The notes beneath the pieces are model-generated. The model did not search any database, was not told the DNA's origin, and was given only the letters and a program-made list of their open reading frames with translations. Shown piece by piece: positions 1 through 6,773 of a stretch of DNA of 10,376 nucleotides. How positions within the stretch are numbered: the first letter of the stretch is position 1; every line of letters begins with the position of its first letter. Source of the stretch: Betaproteobacteria bacterium (GTDB lineage Bacteria; Pseudomonadota; Gammaproteobacteria; Burkholderiales; Burkholderiaceae_C). The stretch lies in the NCBI GenBank assembly GCA_009927195.1, contig RFNL01000364.1:1-10376 (forward strand), written 5' to 3'. A program made the translations under genes and the position numbers.

Positions 1-840
1 ATGGCGCAGCAAGGGCACGGGGCGCTCACATTGCCAATCCAGGTGGTGCAGGACTTGCCCATCGGGGTTGAGCAGGGTCAGCTCGCCAAAGGCGGGCTCG
101 TGCTCCATGTAGCGCTCGACCTGGCCCTGCAGGTAACCCGCGCGCGGGCAACTGGTGAACAAGGGCTGCTCGCTGGTGCAGGCTTGCAGCACCGCGTCCA
201 CGCTGGGGTAGGCCTGCAAGCGCTGCAAGGTGCGGATGGTGGGAAAGATGATGAAAAAGTCACCCGCTTGGTGGCGCGCCAAAGCGTCTGCCGGGCGTAC
301 CCACTGCGGTTCGAATTGTTCTTTTTCATCGGCCACGGGATGCTGGTCGGTGGGCATGCGGGCCACCAAAAAAGGCACATCAAAGCGGCGCGGCAGGTCG
401 CGGTCGGTGACCCAGTGGGCGAACACAAAAACCTGGTCGGCGCACAGGCGCAAACCGTGGTGCGCGCATTGCTCGTAAAAAGGTCCATGACGGTCGATGC
501 GCGCCAGGGTGGTGGCGTCCAACGCTTGGCCATCGACATGCTGGGCCAGCAAAATCCCCAGCTCTTCATGGCTTTCGCGGATGGCCGCCAGCGCCTGGGT
601 GAGGCGCTCTTCGCTTTGGCTGTCGCGGCGCTGGGCCAAAGCATGGTGGCTGGCGTCGTTGGCGTCGATGCCCCCGCCGGGGAACACGTAGGCGCCGGGC
701 GCAAAGCTGGCGCTCATGGCGCGGCGAGTCATCAACACCTCCAGGCCTTGGGTGCCATCGCGCAACAACAAAACCGTGGCCGCGGGCAGGGGTGCGGCGG
801 GCTCACGCTGGGGGTGTATGAGTTGGGTGGGTCTGACCAT
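1..840 (-). CDS. NUDIX hydrolase, 3' end beyond window
   Basis: Minus-strand frame open from an ATG at 840 to the window edge (280 residues, no stop reached). Residues 18–60 hold the NUDIX-fold entry (PAATVLLLRD, then a VFPGGGID stretch at about 52–59). Residues 88–95 read RESHEELG, the core of the Nudix box, whose glutamates bind the divalent metal. The spacing between the PGG and RE..EE parts is longer than in the classical 23-residue box, as in NUDT19-type/CoA-diphosphatase-like members, so the substrate is probably a nucleoside diphosphate linked to another group, possibly an acyl-CoA; this is inference. An ATG at 847 is out of frame and soon meets a stop. No clear Shine-Dalgarno precedes the start. 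It is divergent from the binding-protein gene at 938. NUDIX family is sure; substrate is not. Confidence 0.85.
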   Translation of the reverse strand, partial: MVRPTQLIHPQREPAAPLPAATVLLLRDGTQGLEVLMTRRAMSASFAPGAYVFPGGGIDANDASHHALAQRRDSQSEERLTQALAAIRESHEELGILLAQHVDGQALDATTLARIDRHGPFYEQCAHHGLRLCADQVFVFAHWVTDRDLPRRFDVPFLVARMPTDQHPVADEKEQFEPQWVRPADALARHQAGDFFIIFPTIRTLQRLQAYPSVDAVLQACTSEQPLFTSCPRAGYLQGQVERYMEHEPAFGELTLLNPDGQVLHHLDWQCERPVPLLRH

Positions 841-937
841 GGCGCATTATGAACAGACTGTGGGCCTCTTTGGGCGATACTGCACACTTCGCCTAGCGTG
901 GGTGGTTTTGGCGGCGATTCAATAACCGGAGACACAC

Positions 938-1903
938 ATGTTGAAAAGAACTTTCATGGCCTTGGCGCTGGCCGTTGGCCTGGCCCCGGTCGTGGCCTGG
1001 GCCCAGGCATGGCCGAACAAGCAACCGATCAAAATCATTGCCGTGTTCCCTCCCGGCGGTTCGGTCGACCAGGTGGCGCGCATCCTGGCGCAGTCGCTGT
1101 CACAGCAGCTGGGCCAAAGCGTGGTGGTCGAAAACAAAACTGGCGGTTCGGGCGTGGTGGGCACCCAGGCCATGGCCATTGCCCCGGCAGATGGCTACAC
1201 CTGGGCCATGGTGTTTGACACCCACGGTGTGAACCCCAGTCTGATCGCCAGCATGCCCTACGACAGCAAAAAAGACCTGGTGCCCCTGATTTTGGTGGGC
1301 ACCTCGGCCATGGTTTTGGCCACCCATGTGGGCTCAGAGTACAAAAGCTTTGCCGATGTGGTGGCCGCAGCCAAAGCGAACAAAAACGTGAGTTTTGGCA
1401 CCATTGGCAACGGCAGTTTGGGCCATTTGTCGATGGCTTTGCTGGGCAAAAACGGCAACCTGTCTTTCAACCACATCCCCTTCAAAGGCGGTGGCCCATT
1501 GATGAATGACGCTGTCGCTGGCCATGTGCCCTTGTCGATGGGCACGGTGTTTTTGACCAAACCGCACGTGGACAGCAAGCGCATGCGCCCCCTGGCCGTG
1601 ACCTCGGCCAAGCGGGTGCCTGAAATGCCCGATGTGCCCACCATTGCCGAAGCGGGTTTTCCGGGCTTTGAAGCGCCGGCTTGGTGGGCTGTGCTGGCTT
1701 CGGCCAAAACCCCGCCAGAGTTGGTCAAGCGCATGAACGAAGAGCTGAACAAAACCCTGCGCAACCCCGAGGTGGCCAACAAGCTGCAAGCCCAAGGCAT
1801 TGAGTTGGCCGGTGGCAGCGTGGAGCGGGCCAAGTCGTTCATTGACAACCAAATCGACACCTGGGCCAAGGTGGTGCGGGACAACAACATCAAGTCGGAT
1901 TGA
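938..1903 (+). CDS. Bug-family tripartite tricarboxylate transporter substrate-binding protein (TctC-like)
   Basis: Encodes 321 residues, the usual length for Bug/TctC periplasmic solute receptors. Residues 1–22 form a Sec signal peptide: basic MLKR start, hydrophobic core and an AWA cleavage motif, probably cut before Gln23. The mature part begins with WPNKQPIKIIAVFPPGGSVD, the typical first strand and ligand loop; later family signatures include VVENKTGGSGVVGTQ, the MPDVPTIAEAGFPGFEAPAWW block and a helical C-terminus. It should bind a carboxylate or other small organic ligand in the periplasm; the ligand cannot be read from sequence. CCGGAGA at 926–932 is a good ribosome site for the ATG at 938. 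No TctA/TctB membrane genes are adjacent, so it is an orphan receptor, common in Burkholderiales, that may use a permease encoded elsewhere or have a sensory role. Confidence 0.93.
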   Translation: MLKRTFMALALAVGLAPVVAWAQAWPNKQPIKIIAVFPPGGSVDQVARILAQSLSQQLGQSVVVENKTGGSGVVGTQAMAIAPADGYTWAMVFDTHGVNPSLIASMPYDSKKDLVPLILVGTSAMVLATHVGSEYKSFADVVAAAKANKNVSFGTIGNGSLGHLSMALLGKNGNLSFNHIPFKGGGPLMNDAVAGHVPLSMGTVFLTKPHVDSKRMRPLAVTSAKRVPEMPDVPTIAEAGFPGFEAPAWWAVLASAKTPPELVKRMNEELNKTLRNPEVANKLQAQGIELAGGSVERAKSFIDNQIDTWAKVVRDNNIKSD

Positions 1904-1921
1904 TGGGGTTGCTGGGGGGGG

Positions 1922-1963
1922 TGAACTCCCCCTCAAAAACCGCCATCTCGGGGTATGCGGGCT
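1922..1963 (+). repeat. Left arm of an imperfect ~42-bp inverted repeat
   Basis: Begins TGAACTCCCCCTC and ends GCGGGCT. Its reverse complement matches 2791–2833 with about three differences: two substitutions and one extra T in a T-run. Both copies have the TGAACTCCCC end pointing outward, so the two arms bracket the gene at 2221–2769 like terminal inverted repeats. It starts 18 nt after the stop codon of the binding-protein gene. No transposase is present. It could be an intergenic REP/MITE-like repeat or the end of a small non-autonomous element. Confidence 0.75.
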
Positions 1964-2089
1964 TCCTCCAGTCGCTGCGCTCCAATGTCGTCAGCCCGCA
2001 CACCCCTCGTGCCGGTTTTTATTACCTTGTTCGCAGCCGCGATGGTGGGTGCGTCGACCCGACGACATTGGAGCGAAGCGACTGGAGGA
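1964..2089. repeat. 29-bp inverted repeat with 68-nt centre (long hairpin)
   Basis: Arms 1964–1992 and 2061–2089 are complementary at 28 of 29 positions (CCTCCAGTCGCTGCGCTCC against GGAGCGAAGCGACTGGAGG). The centre (1993–2060) contains, at 1993–2020, a degenerate third copy of the module seen at 2791–2817: the first 14 bases AGCCCGCACACCCC are identical, followed by a diverged stretch ending in GGTTTTT. As RNA this would form a long stem-loop just after the upstream gene and could slow or stop transcription, though no uridine tract follows the second arm. Confidence 0.85.
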
Positions 2090-2113
2090 GGGCGGCGTGC
2101 CCACCAGCGGGGC

Positions 2114-2164
2114 GGGCTCAGCAAACAAGTGGGCCCAGCAAAGAAGGGGGCCCAGCAAAATCGA
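2114..2164 (+). repeat. Three tandem copies of a 17-bp unit
   Basis: Units start at 2114, 2131 and 2148 with an exact 17-nt period. Each begins GGGCYCAGCAAA (GGGCTCAGCAAA, then GGGCCCAGCAAA twice) and ends in five variable bases. The reverse complement of the same word occurs twice, 14 nt apart, downstream of the gene at 2771–2795. The left group lies 57 nt before the start codon at 2221, where it could affect transcription or simply be part of the repeat mosaic. Confidence 0.85.
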
Positions 2165-2220
2165 CACAACCCTGCGCTGTTAAGCTAGCGCGACATTTTT
2201 CAACCACAGGACACCCGCCC

Positions 2221-2769
2221 ATGCGCATCCCTGATTGGACCCCCGAAGCCCATCCCCAACCCGCTGCATTGGTCGACGCCATCAAAGCGCGCCGTGGCGG
2301 GCAGTTGATCAATCTGGACAAGGCCTTGCTGTGGAGCGAGCCGGTGGCCAGTGGTTGGAATGTTTACCTGCGCAATGTGCGCACCGGCTTGTCGGCCAGC
2401 CGCAAGCTGTGTGAGTTGGGCATTTGCACCGTGGCTTTGATCACCGGTGCGGTGTACGAGTACCACCACCACGCCCCCGATTTCATCAGCGCTGGTGGCA
2501 GCCAGGCCGAGTTGGATGCTTTGCAAGCGGTGCTCAAAGGCGATGCCCGCCAAGCGACGGACCACCCGGGGCTGGCCCAGATGGAGCGTTTGGTGGTGCA
2601 GTACGCAGCCCAAATGACGATGGATGTGCAGGTGAGCGAAGCTTTGTTCAAGCAACTGGCCCGCCATTTCTCCACCACCGAGATGTTGGAGCTGACCACC
2701 GCCATCGCCACTTACAACATGGTGGCCCGCATCTTGGTGGCGCTGCAAATCACGCCAGAGGAACATTGA
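2221..2769 (+). CDS. Carboxymuconolactone decarboxylase (AhpD-like) family protein
   Basis: A 182-residue protein. Residues 60–93 match the CMD signature: RKLCELGICTVALITGAVYE then YHHHAPDFISAGG, with Glu65, Cys69, Glu80 and His82–84 in the helical core. It has one cysteine here rather than the CxxC of AhpD peroxidase partners, so it resembles the γ-carboxymuconolactone decarboxylase-like side of the superfamily; the actual substrate is unknown. The frame stays open upstream to 1900, but that stretch is made of repeats, and the family-like protein starts at MRIPDW, with AGGACA (2208–2213) as a plausible ribosome site. The gene stands alone between repeat blocks 1922–2164 and 2771–2833. Family is well supported; function is not established. 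Confidence 0.88.
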   Translation: MRIPDWTPEAHPQPAALVDAIKARRGGQLINLDKALLWSEPVASGWNVYLRNVRTGLSASRKLCELGICTVALITGAVYEYHHHAPDFISAGGSQAELDALQAVLKGDARQATDHPGLAQMERLVVQYAAQMTMDVQVSEALFKQLARHFSTTEMLELTTAIATYNMVARILVALQITPEEH

Positions 2770-2770
2770 G

Positions 2771-2833
2771 TTGCTGAGCCTTATTTGCTGAGCCCGCACA
2801 CCCCGAGTTGGCGGTTTTTTGAGGGGGAGTTCA
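2771..2833 (-). repeat. Right arm of the composite inverted repeat
   Basis: On the minus strand this reads as the 43-nt arm (2833 to 2791, outer end TGAACTCCCCCTC, inner end GCGGGCT) running directly into GGGCTCAGCAAA (2795–2784) and a second GGCTCAGCAA (2780–2771). The arm pairs with 1922–1963, and the 18-nt junction 2780–2797 matches the inverse of 2112–2129 at 17 of 18 positions. Here the two modules are contiguous, whereas on the left they are separated by the hairpin at 1964–2089. It starts 1 nt after the stop codon of the preceding gene and ends 55 nt before dapF. Confidence 0.78.
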
Positions 2834-2888
2834 TGACCCAGGCCCCGCACAACACATCACCAAGAGCAGCCTCGCGGATAATCGGTGC

Positions 2889-3761
2889 ATGCACATTCGC
2901 TTCACCAAGATGCAAGGCGCCGGCAACGACTTTGTGGTCCTTGACGAAACCCGCCAACGGCTGCACCTCAGCCCGGCGCAATACCGTTGGTTGGCCGACC
3001 GGCACTTTGGCATTGGGGCCGATCAAATCTTGAGCGTGCGCGCCGCACCCACCCCCGATGTGGACTTTGAATACGTCATTCACAACGCAGATGGCGGTGA
3101 GGTGGAGCATTGCGGCAATGGTGCGCGGTGCTTTGTGCGTTTTGTCCGCGACCAGGGTTTGACCACCCGCCAAACCGTGCGGGTCAAAGTGCACAGCGGC
3201 ATCATCAGCCTGCACGAACGCGCCGATGGCTTGGTCAGCGTGGACATGGGCACGCCCATCTGGGATGCCCCCCGCATCCCCTTCGATCCCCAGCAGGCGC
3301 AGGCCTTGCCCACTGACGCGCAACACCCCTTGGAGCGCTGGCGCATCCAGTGGCCCGGTCACTTTGCGGACATCACGGTCGTGTCCATGGGCAACCCGCA
3401 TGCGCTGTTGTGGGTGGACGATGTGGACTCCGCGCCGGTTCTGACCTGGGGGCCGGTGATCGAACGCCACCCGGCCTTTCCCCAGCGCGTCAATGTGGGC
3501 TTTGCCCAGCGCGTCTCGCGCCAAGCCATTCGCTTGCGGGTGTTTGAGCGCGGGGCTGGTGAAACCCTGGCCTGCGGCACGGGGGCTTGCGCGGCCGTGG
3601 TGGTGGGCCAGGCCTTGGGTTGGCTCGATACCGATGTGATGGTGCATGCCCGCGGTGGTACGCTCGAGATCTCATGGGCGGGCGATGACTCGCCGGTGCG
3701 CATGACCGGTCCGGCCGCCACGGTGTTCCACGGAGAAACAGAACTGCCCGATATCGCATGA
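2889..3761 (+). CDS. dapF: Diaminopimelate epimerase
   Basis: Converts LL-diaminopimelate to meso-diaminopimelate, the direct precursor of lysine and the cross-linking residue of peptidoglycan; a cytosolic, cofactor-free two-cysteine racemase. The 290-residue product has both active-site motifs: HCGNGARC with Cys75, and ACGTGACA with Cys229, plus the family's N-terminal FTKMQGAGNDFVVLD and the GNPH block at 168–171. Length is slightly above the roughly 275 residues usual in enterobacteria. The ATG at 2889 gives the canonical N-terminus; the ribosome site is weak. It overlaps the next gene by 4 nt (ATGA), indicating coupled translation, and heads the run dapF–DUF484–xerC, the same order as dapF–yigA–xerC in Escherichia coli. 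Confidence 0.97.
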   Translation: MHIRFTKMQGAGNDFVVLDETRQRLHLSPAQYRWLADRHFGIGADQILSVRAAPTPDVDFEYVIHNADGGEVEHCGNGARCFVRFVRDQGLTTRQTVRVKVHSGIISLHERADGLVSVDMGTPIWDAPRIPFDPQQAQALPTDAQHPLERWRIQWPGHFADITVVSMGNPHALLWVDDVDSAPVLTWGPVIERHPAFPQRVNVGFAQRVSRQAIRLRVFERGAGETLACGTGACAAVVVGQALGWLDTDVMVHARGGTLEISWAGDDSPVRMTGPAATVFHGETELPDIA

Positions 3762-4444
3762 AACCTGCTGCACTCAACCCCATCACCGAAGACGACATTG
3801 CCCAATTTTTGGTGCACACGCCTGATTTCTTCGATCGCCATGCCGAGCTGCTGGCCACCGTTCGCCTGGGCAGCCCCCATGGGGGGCGGGCGGTCAGTTT
3901 GCAAGAGCGTCAAGCCGAGATGTTGCGCGAAAAAATCCGCGCGCTGGAGGCCCGCATGATGGAGATGATCCGCCACGGCAATGACAACGCGGTGCTGGCC
4001 CACCGTTTGCAGCGGTGGTCTAAGTCCTTGTTTTTGGTGCCCCAGGCGCGCGATTTGCCGCGCGTGTTGGCCGAGCAAATCGAGCAGCAATTCATGGTGC
4101 CGCAAGTGGCCTTGCGCTTGTGGGGCTTGGCACCTGATTACCAACACGAAGCCTTTGTTCAGGGCGTGAGCGAAGACGTGAAATTGTTTGCCGCTTCGCT
4201 CAGCCAGCCCTACTGCGGCATCAACAACGGGTTTGAAGCCGCCCAGTGGTTGGCCGATCCAGCGGCCGCACAGTCTGTGGCCTTGGTGACTTTGCGCGAC
4301 CCCCTGGTGTCAGACGCGCCGGCAGCCATCGGTATGCTGGTCCTGGCCTCGCCCGACAGCCAGCGTTACCACGCTGGCATGGGCACCGAATTTTTGGACA
4401 ACCTGAGCGCTTTGGCCAGCGCCGCTGTGCAGCGCTTGCGCTGA
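3758..4444 (+). CDS. DUF484 family protein (GAF-like)
   Basis: A 228-residue protein of the DUF484/YigA family. It has the typical N-terminus (ITEDDIAQFLVHTPDFFDRH, about residues 9–28), then a charged helical segment (about 45–75, LQERQAEMLREKIRALEARM) likely to form a coiled coil, and a C-terminal GAF-like domain (about 85–228). No signal peptide or membrane segment is visible. Family members lie between dapF and xerC in many proteobacteria, and their biochemical role is not established. Its start overlaps the dapF stop (ATGA) and xerC follows after 40 nt, so the three are probably co-transcribed. Assignment is firm; function is unknown. Confidence 0.92.
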   Translation: MKPAALNPITEDDIAQFLVHTPDFFDRHAELLATVRLGSPHGGRAVSLQERQAEMLREKIRALEARMMEMIRHGNDNAVLAHRLQRWSKSLFLVPQARDLPRVLAEQIEQQFMVPQVALRLWGLAPDYQHEAFVQGVSEDVKLFAASLSQPYCGINNGFEAAQWLADPAAAQSVALVTLRDPLVSDAPAAIGMLVLASPDSQRYHAGMGTEFLDNLSALASAAVQRLR

Positions 4445-4484
4445 GCCGCACCCGTTGCGCGGTGTGACTGGCCGCACACACAGC

Positions 4485-5447
4485 ATGACCCCCCCATCCT
4501 CCGACACGCTGCATCCACCCGAGGTGGTGCGCGATGCGCTGGTGCTGAAATACCTGGACCATGTGCGCTTTGAAAAGCGCTTGGCCGAACGCACCGTCAG
4601 CTTGTATGGCTTGGACTTGGATCGATTGCAGGCCTTGGCCCAAGCGGTGCCGTTGGATTTGATGGCGGTGCACAGCGCGCATGTGCGCCGCTGGGTGGCC
4701 CAGATGCATGCGCGCGGTCGCAGTGCGCGCGGCATTGCCTTGATTTTGTCGGGTTGGCGTGGTTTTTATGCCTGGCTGGCCCGCCAAGGTTTGATCGAGA
4801 CCAATCCTGTGCAAGGGGTGCGCCCACCCAAGGGGGCCAAGCCTTTGCCCAAAGCCTTGAACGTGGACCAAGCGGTGCAATTGGCCGAGCATCGGGTCAG
4901 CGCGGACGACCCGGCGCTGGAGGCGCGCGACGCCGCCATGGTTGAACTGCTTTATGGCAGTGGATTGCGGGTGGCCGAGTTGGTGGGCTTGGATGTGCAC
5001 GACAGCGCCCAAGCACGTGGCTGGTTGGATTTGGCGGCCGGACAGGCCCATGTGCTGGGCAAGGGGAGCAAGCGGCGCAGCGTGCCCTTGGGTTCTGTGG
5101 CGATGAAGGCAGTGGCGCATTGGCTGAGCTTGCGGCCCATGCACGTGCGCGATCCCGGGCAAACCGCCTTGTTCACCAGTCGCCAGGGCCAGCGTTTGAG
5201 CGCAGACGCGGTGCGCCAGCGCTTGAAACGCCGCGCCGCTTTGGCCGGTTTGACCACACCGGTGCATCCCCATATGCTGCGTCACTCGTTTGCCAGTCAT
5301 TTGTTGCAGTCCAGTGGCGATATGCGTGCGGTGCAAGAGTTGCTTGGCCATGCCAGCATCAGCACCACCCAGGTGTACACCCGCTTGGACTTCAGCCATT
5401 TGGCCCAGGTCTATGACGCGGCCCATCCCAGGGCGCGCAAGAAATGA
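4485..5447 (+). CDS. xerC: Tyrosine recombinase XerC
   Basis: Site-specific recombinase that, with XerD, resolves chromosome dimers at dif near division. The 320-residue protein has an N-terminal SAM-like core-binding domain (about 15–105) and a catalytic domain (about 120–315). All six catalytic residues are visible: Arg162 (SGLRVAEL), Lys193 (GKGSKRR), His263 and Arg266 (HMLRHSFA), His289 (LLGHAS) and the nucleophile Tyr298 (VYTRLDF). The frame could start at a TTG at 4455, but the ATG at 4485 gives the more usual N-terminus; neither has a strong ribosome site. XerC rather than XerD is favoured by the dapF–DUF484 neighbourhood and the ending TRLDFSHLAQVYDAAHPRA. Chromosomal housekeeping gene, not an integrase of a mobile element. 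Confidence 0.95.
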   Translation: MTPPSSDTLHPPEVVRDALVLKYLDHVRFEKRLAERTVSLYGLDLDRLQALAQAVPLDLMAVHSAHVRRWVAQMHARGRSARGIALILSGWRGFYAWLARQGLIETNPVQGVRPPKGAKPLPKALNVDQAVQLAEHRVSADDPALEARDAAMVELLYGSGLRVAELVGLDVHDSAQARGWLDLAAGQAHVLGKGSKRRSVPLGSVAMKAVAHWLSLRPMHVRDPGQTALFTSRQGQRLSADAVRQRLKRRAALAGLTTPVHPHMLRHSFASHLLQSSGDMRAVQELLGHASISTTQVYTRLDFSHLAQVYDAAHPRARKK

Positions 5448-5460
5448 AACGCTCAGCCCG

Positions 5461-6677
5461 ATGAAAACCTTGCGCCTGCGAGAGGGCAAAGAGCGCGCCG
5501 CCTTGCGCCGCCACCCTTGGATTTACGACAACGCCATTGCCAAAGGCGGCGCCGACCTGGGCGAGACGGTGCGGGTGGAGTCGGCCAGCGGGCAATTTTT
5601 GGGTTGGGCCGCCTACAGCCCGAGTTCGAAAATCCGTGCCCGCATTTGGAGCTTTGACGAAACCGAGCGCATTGACGATGCCTTCTTGGCCCGCCGCTTG
5701 CAGGCGGCATTGGCAGCGCGAGCGCGCATGGACATCGACAGCGATGGGGTGCGTTTGGTGCACGGCGAGGCCGATGGCTTGCCGGGCTTGATCGTCGACC
5801 GCTACGGCGAGACTTTGGTGGCGCAGTTCCTCTCCAGCGGCTGCGAGCGCTGGAAACCTGCCATTGCAGATGCCTTGTGCCAGGCCACCGGCCTGGGCCG
5901 TTTGTATGAGCGCTCTGATTCGGGTGTGCGCGCCTTGGAGGGTTTGCCGCCACAAGCGGGTTGGTTGCGCCTGCCCGCGGGTGACGCAGGCCTCACGGAA
6001 GTGGGCTTGCGCGAGCACGCCTGGCAACTCAGCCTGGATGTGGCCGAAGGCCATAAAACCGGTTTTTATTTGGACCAGCGCGACAGCCGGCACAAATTTG
6101 CCCAGTACGCGCAACGCCTGGGTTTTGCGCAAGTACTCAATTGTTATTGCTACACCGGTGGCTTCAGTGTGGCCGCCTTGAGTGGCATGCGTGCGGCCGG
6201 TGTGTTGGGCACGGGGGCGATGGTCACCTCGATCGACTCCTCTGGCCCGGCGATTGCCGCGCGCAACGCCATGTGCGCCTCAACGGCTTTGACAGCGACA
6301 GCACTGTCTTCATGGATGCCGATGTCAATGCCAGCTTGCGCCAGTTCATTCAAGAAGGTCGCCGCTTTGACGCCATCATCTTGGATCCGCCCAAATTTGC
6401 ACCCACCGCCGCGCATGCCGAGCGCGCTGCGCGGGCGTACAAGGACATCAACCGTCTGGCCTTCAAGTTGTTGGAGCCGGGCGGGGCCTTGTTCACCTAC
6501 AGTTGTTCAGGCGGTATCAGCGCCGACTTGTTCCACAAAATCGTGGCCTCGGCCGGCACCGATGCAGGGGTCGACGGCTTCATCAGCGAGCGCTTGTTTG
6601 CCGCCCCTGACCACCCCATGACCGTGACTTTTCCCGAAGGCGAATACCTCAAAGGCCTGGTGGTCATCAAAAAATAA
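5461..6677 (+). pseudogene. rlmI: RlmI-like 23S rRNA (cytosine) methyltransferase, frameshifted
   Basis: Resembles RlmI (YccW), which makes 5-methylcytosine in 23S rRNA using S-adenosylmethionine. The N-terminal part (about 1–70, RLREGKERAALRRHPWIY) is the PUA domain. The middle holds the LDQRDSR motif and SAM-binding motif I (VLNCYCYTGGFS, about 225–235). The catalytic-domain end with ILDPPKF and FTYSCSG lies in another frame. Reading 5461–6270 then shifting back one base (6270–6677) restores one protein of about 405 residues, the family's normal size, with the seam at AARNA/HVRLNGFD. The simplest reading is one missing C near 6270. Unshifted, translation gives 386 residues with an unrelated tail ending at 6621. 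It lies 13 nt after xerC, so is probably in the same operon. True mutation or sequence error cannot be told apart here. Confidence 0.85.
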
Positions 6678-6743
6678 TCGCCTGGCCCGGGCAATCAACC
6701 CGCACCCCACTGGGCCATGAATGCTCGCTACACTGCTTCACTT

Positions 6744-6758
6744 TGTGTATTTCACACA
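6744..6758. promoter_or_regulatory. Short palindrome upstream of the COG0523 gene
   Basis: TGTGT, five bases (ATTTC), then ACACA form a perfect 5+5 dyad ending 15 nt before the start codon at 6774. A TACACT box at 6729–6734 could be a weak −10, with no good −35. The palindrome could be an operator, but it does not obviously match the AT-rich Zur consensus known from enterobacteria. Weak call. Confidence 0.25.
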
Positions 6759-6773
6759 CTCTGGAAGCAAGCC

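Noticed and set aside
1..852. Long plus-strand open frame of 283 codons
   Set aside because: It is antisense to the NUDIX hydrolase, whose minus-strand frame has the PGG and RESHEELG motifs; the plus-strand translation resembles no family and reflects GC-rich codon bias.
1900..2220. In-frame upstream extension of the CMD-family gene (to a 289-residue protein)
   Set aside because: The extra codons lie in the inverted and tandem repeats and overlap the previous stop; the family-like protein begins at 2221 with a plausible ribosome site.
2182..2685. LARHFSTT encoded twice in one frame (near 2185 and near 2656)
   Set aside because: The first copy lies in the non-coding leader, the DNA words differ at several bases, and no longer duplication surrounds them; treated as coincidence.
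2791..2833. Right repeat arm as an intrinsic terminator for the CMD gene
   Set aside because: The T-run lies inside the element between weak CCCC/GGGG arms rather than after a stable stem, so it does not fit a Rho-independent terminator.
4485..5447. Tyrosine recombinase as a mobile-element integrase acting on the nearby repeats
   Set aside because: Its position after dapF–DUF484 and its sequence fit chromosomal XerC; nothing links it to the repeats at 1922–2833.
4221..5489. 422-codon minus-strand open frame
   Set aside because: Antisense to DUF484 and xerC, which have full motif support; no recognisable domain in the antisense product.
6141..6270. Separate second methyltransferase gene starting at ATG 6141
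   Set aside because: The first ~43 codons of that frame overlap the conserved SAM motif of the upstream frame and make no family sense; from 6270 it continues the same RlmI-like protein, so a frameshift explains it better.
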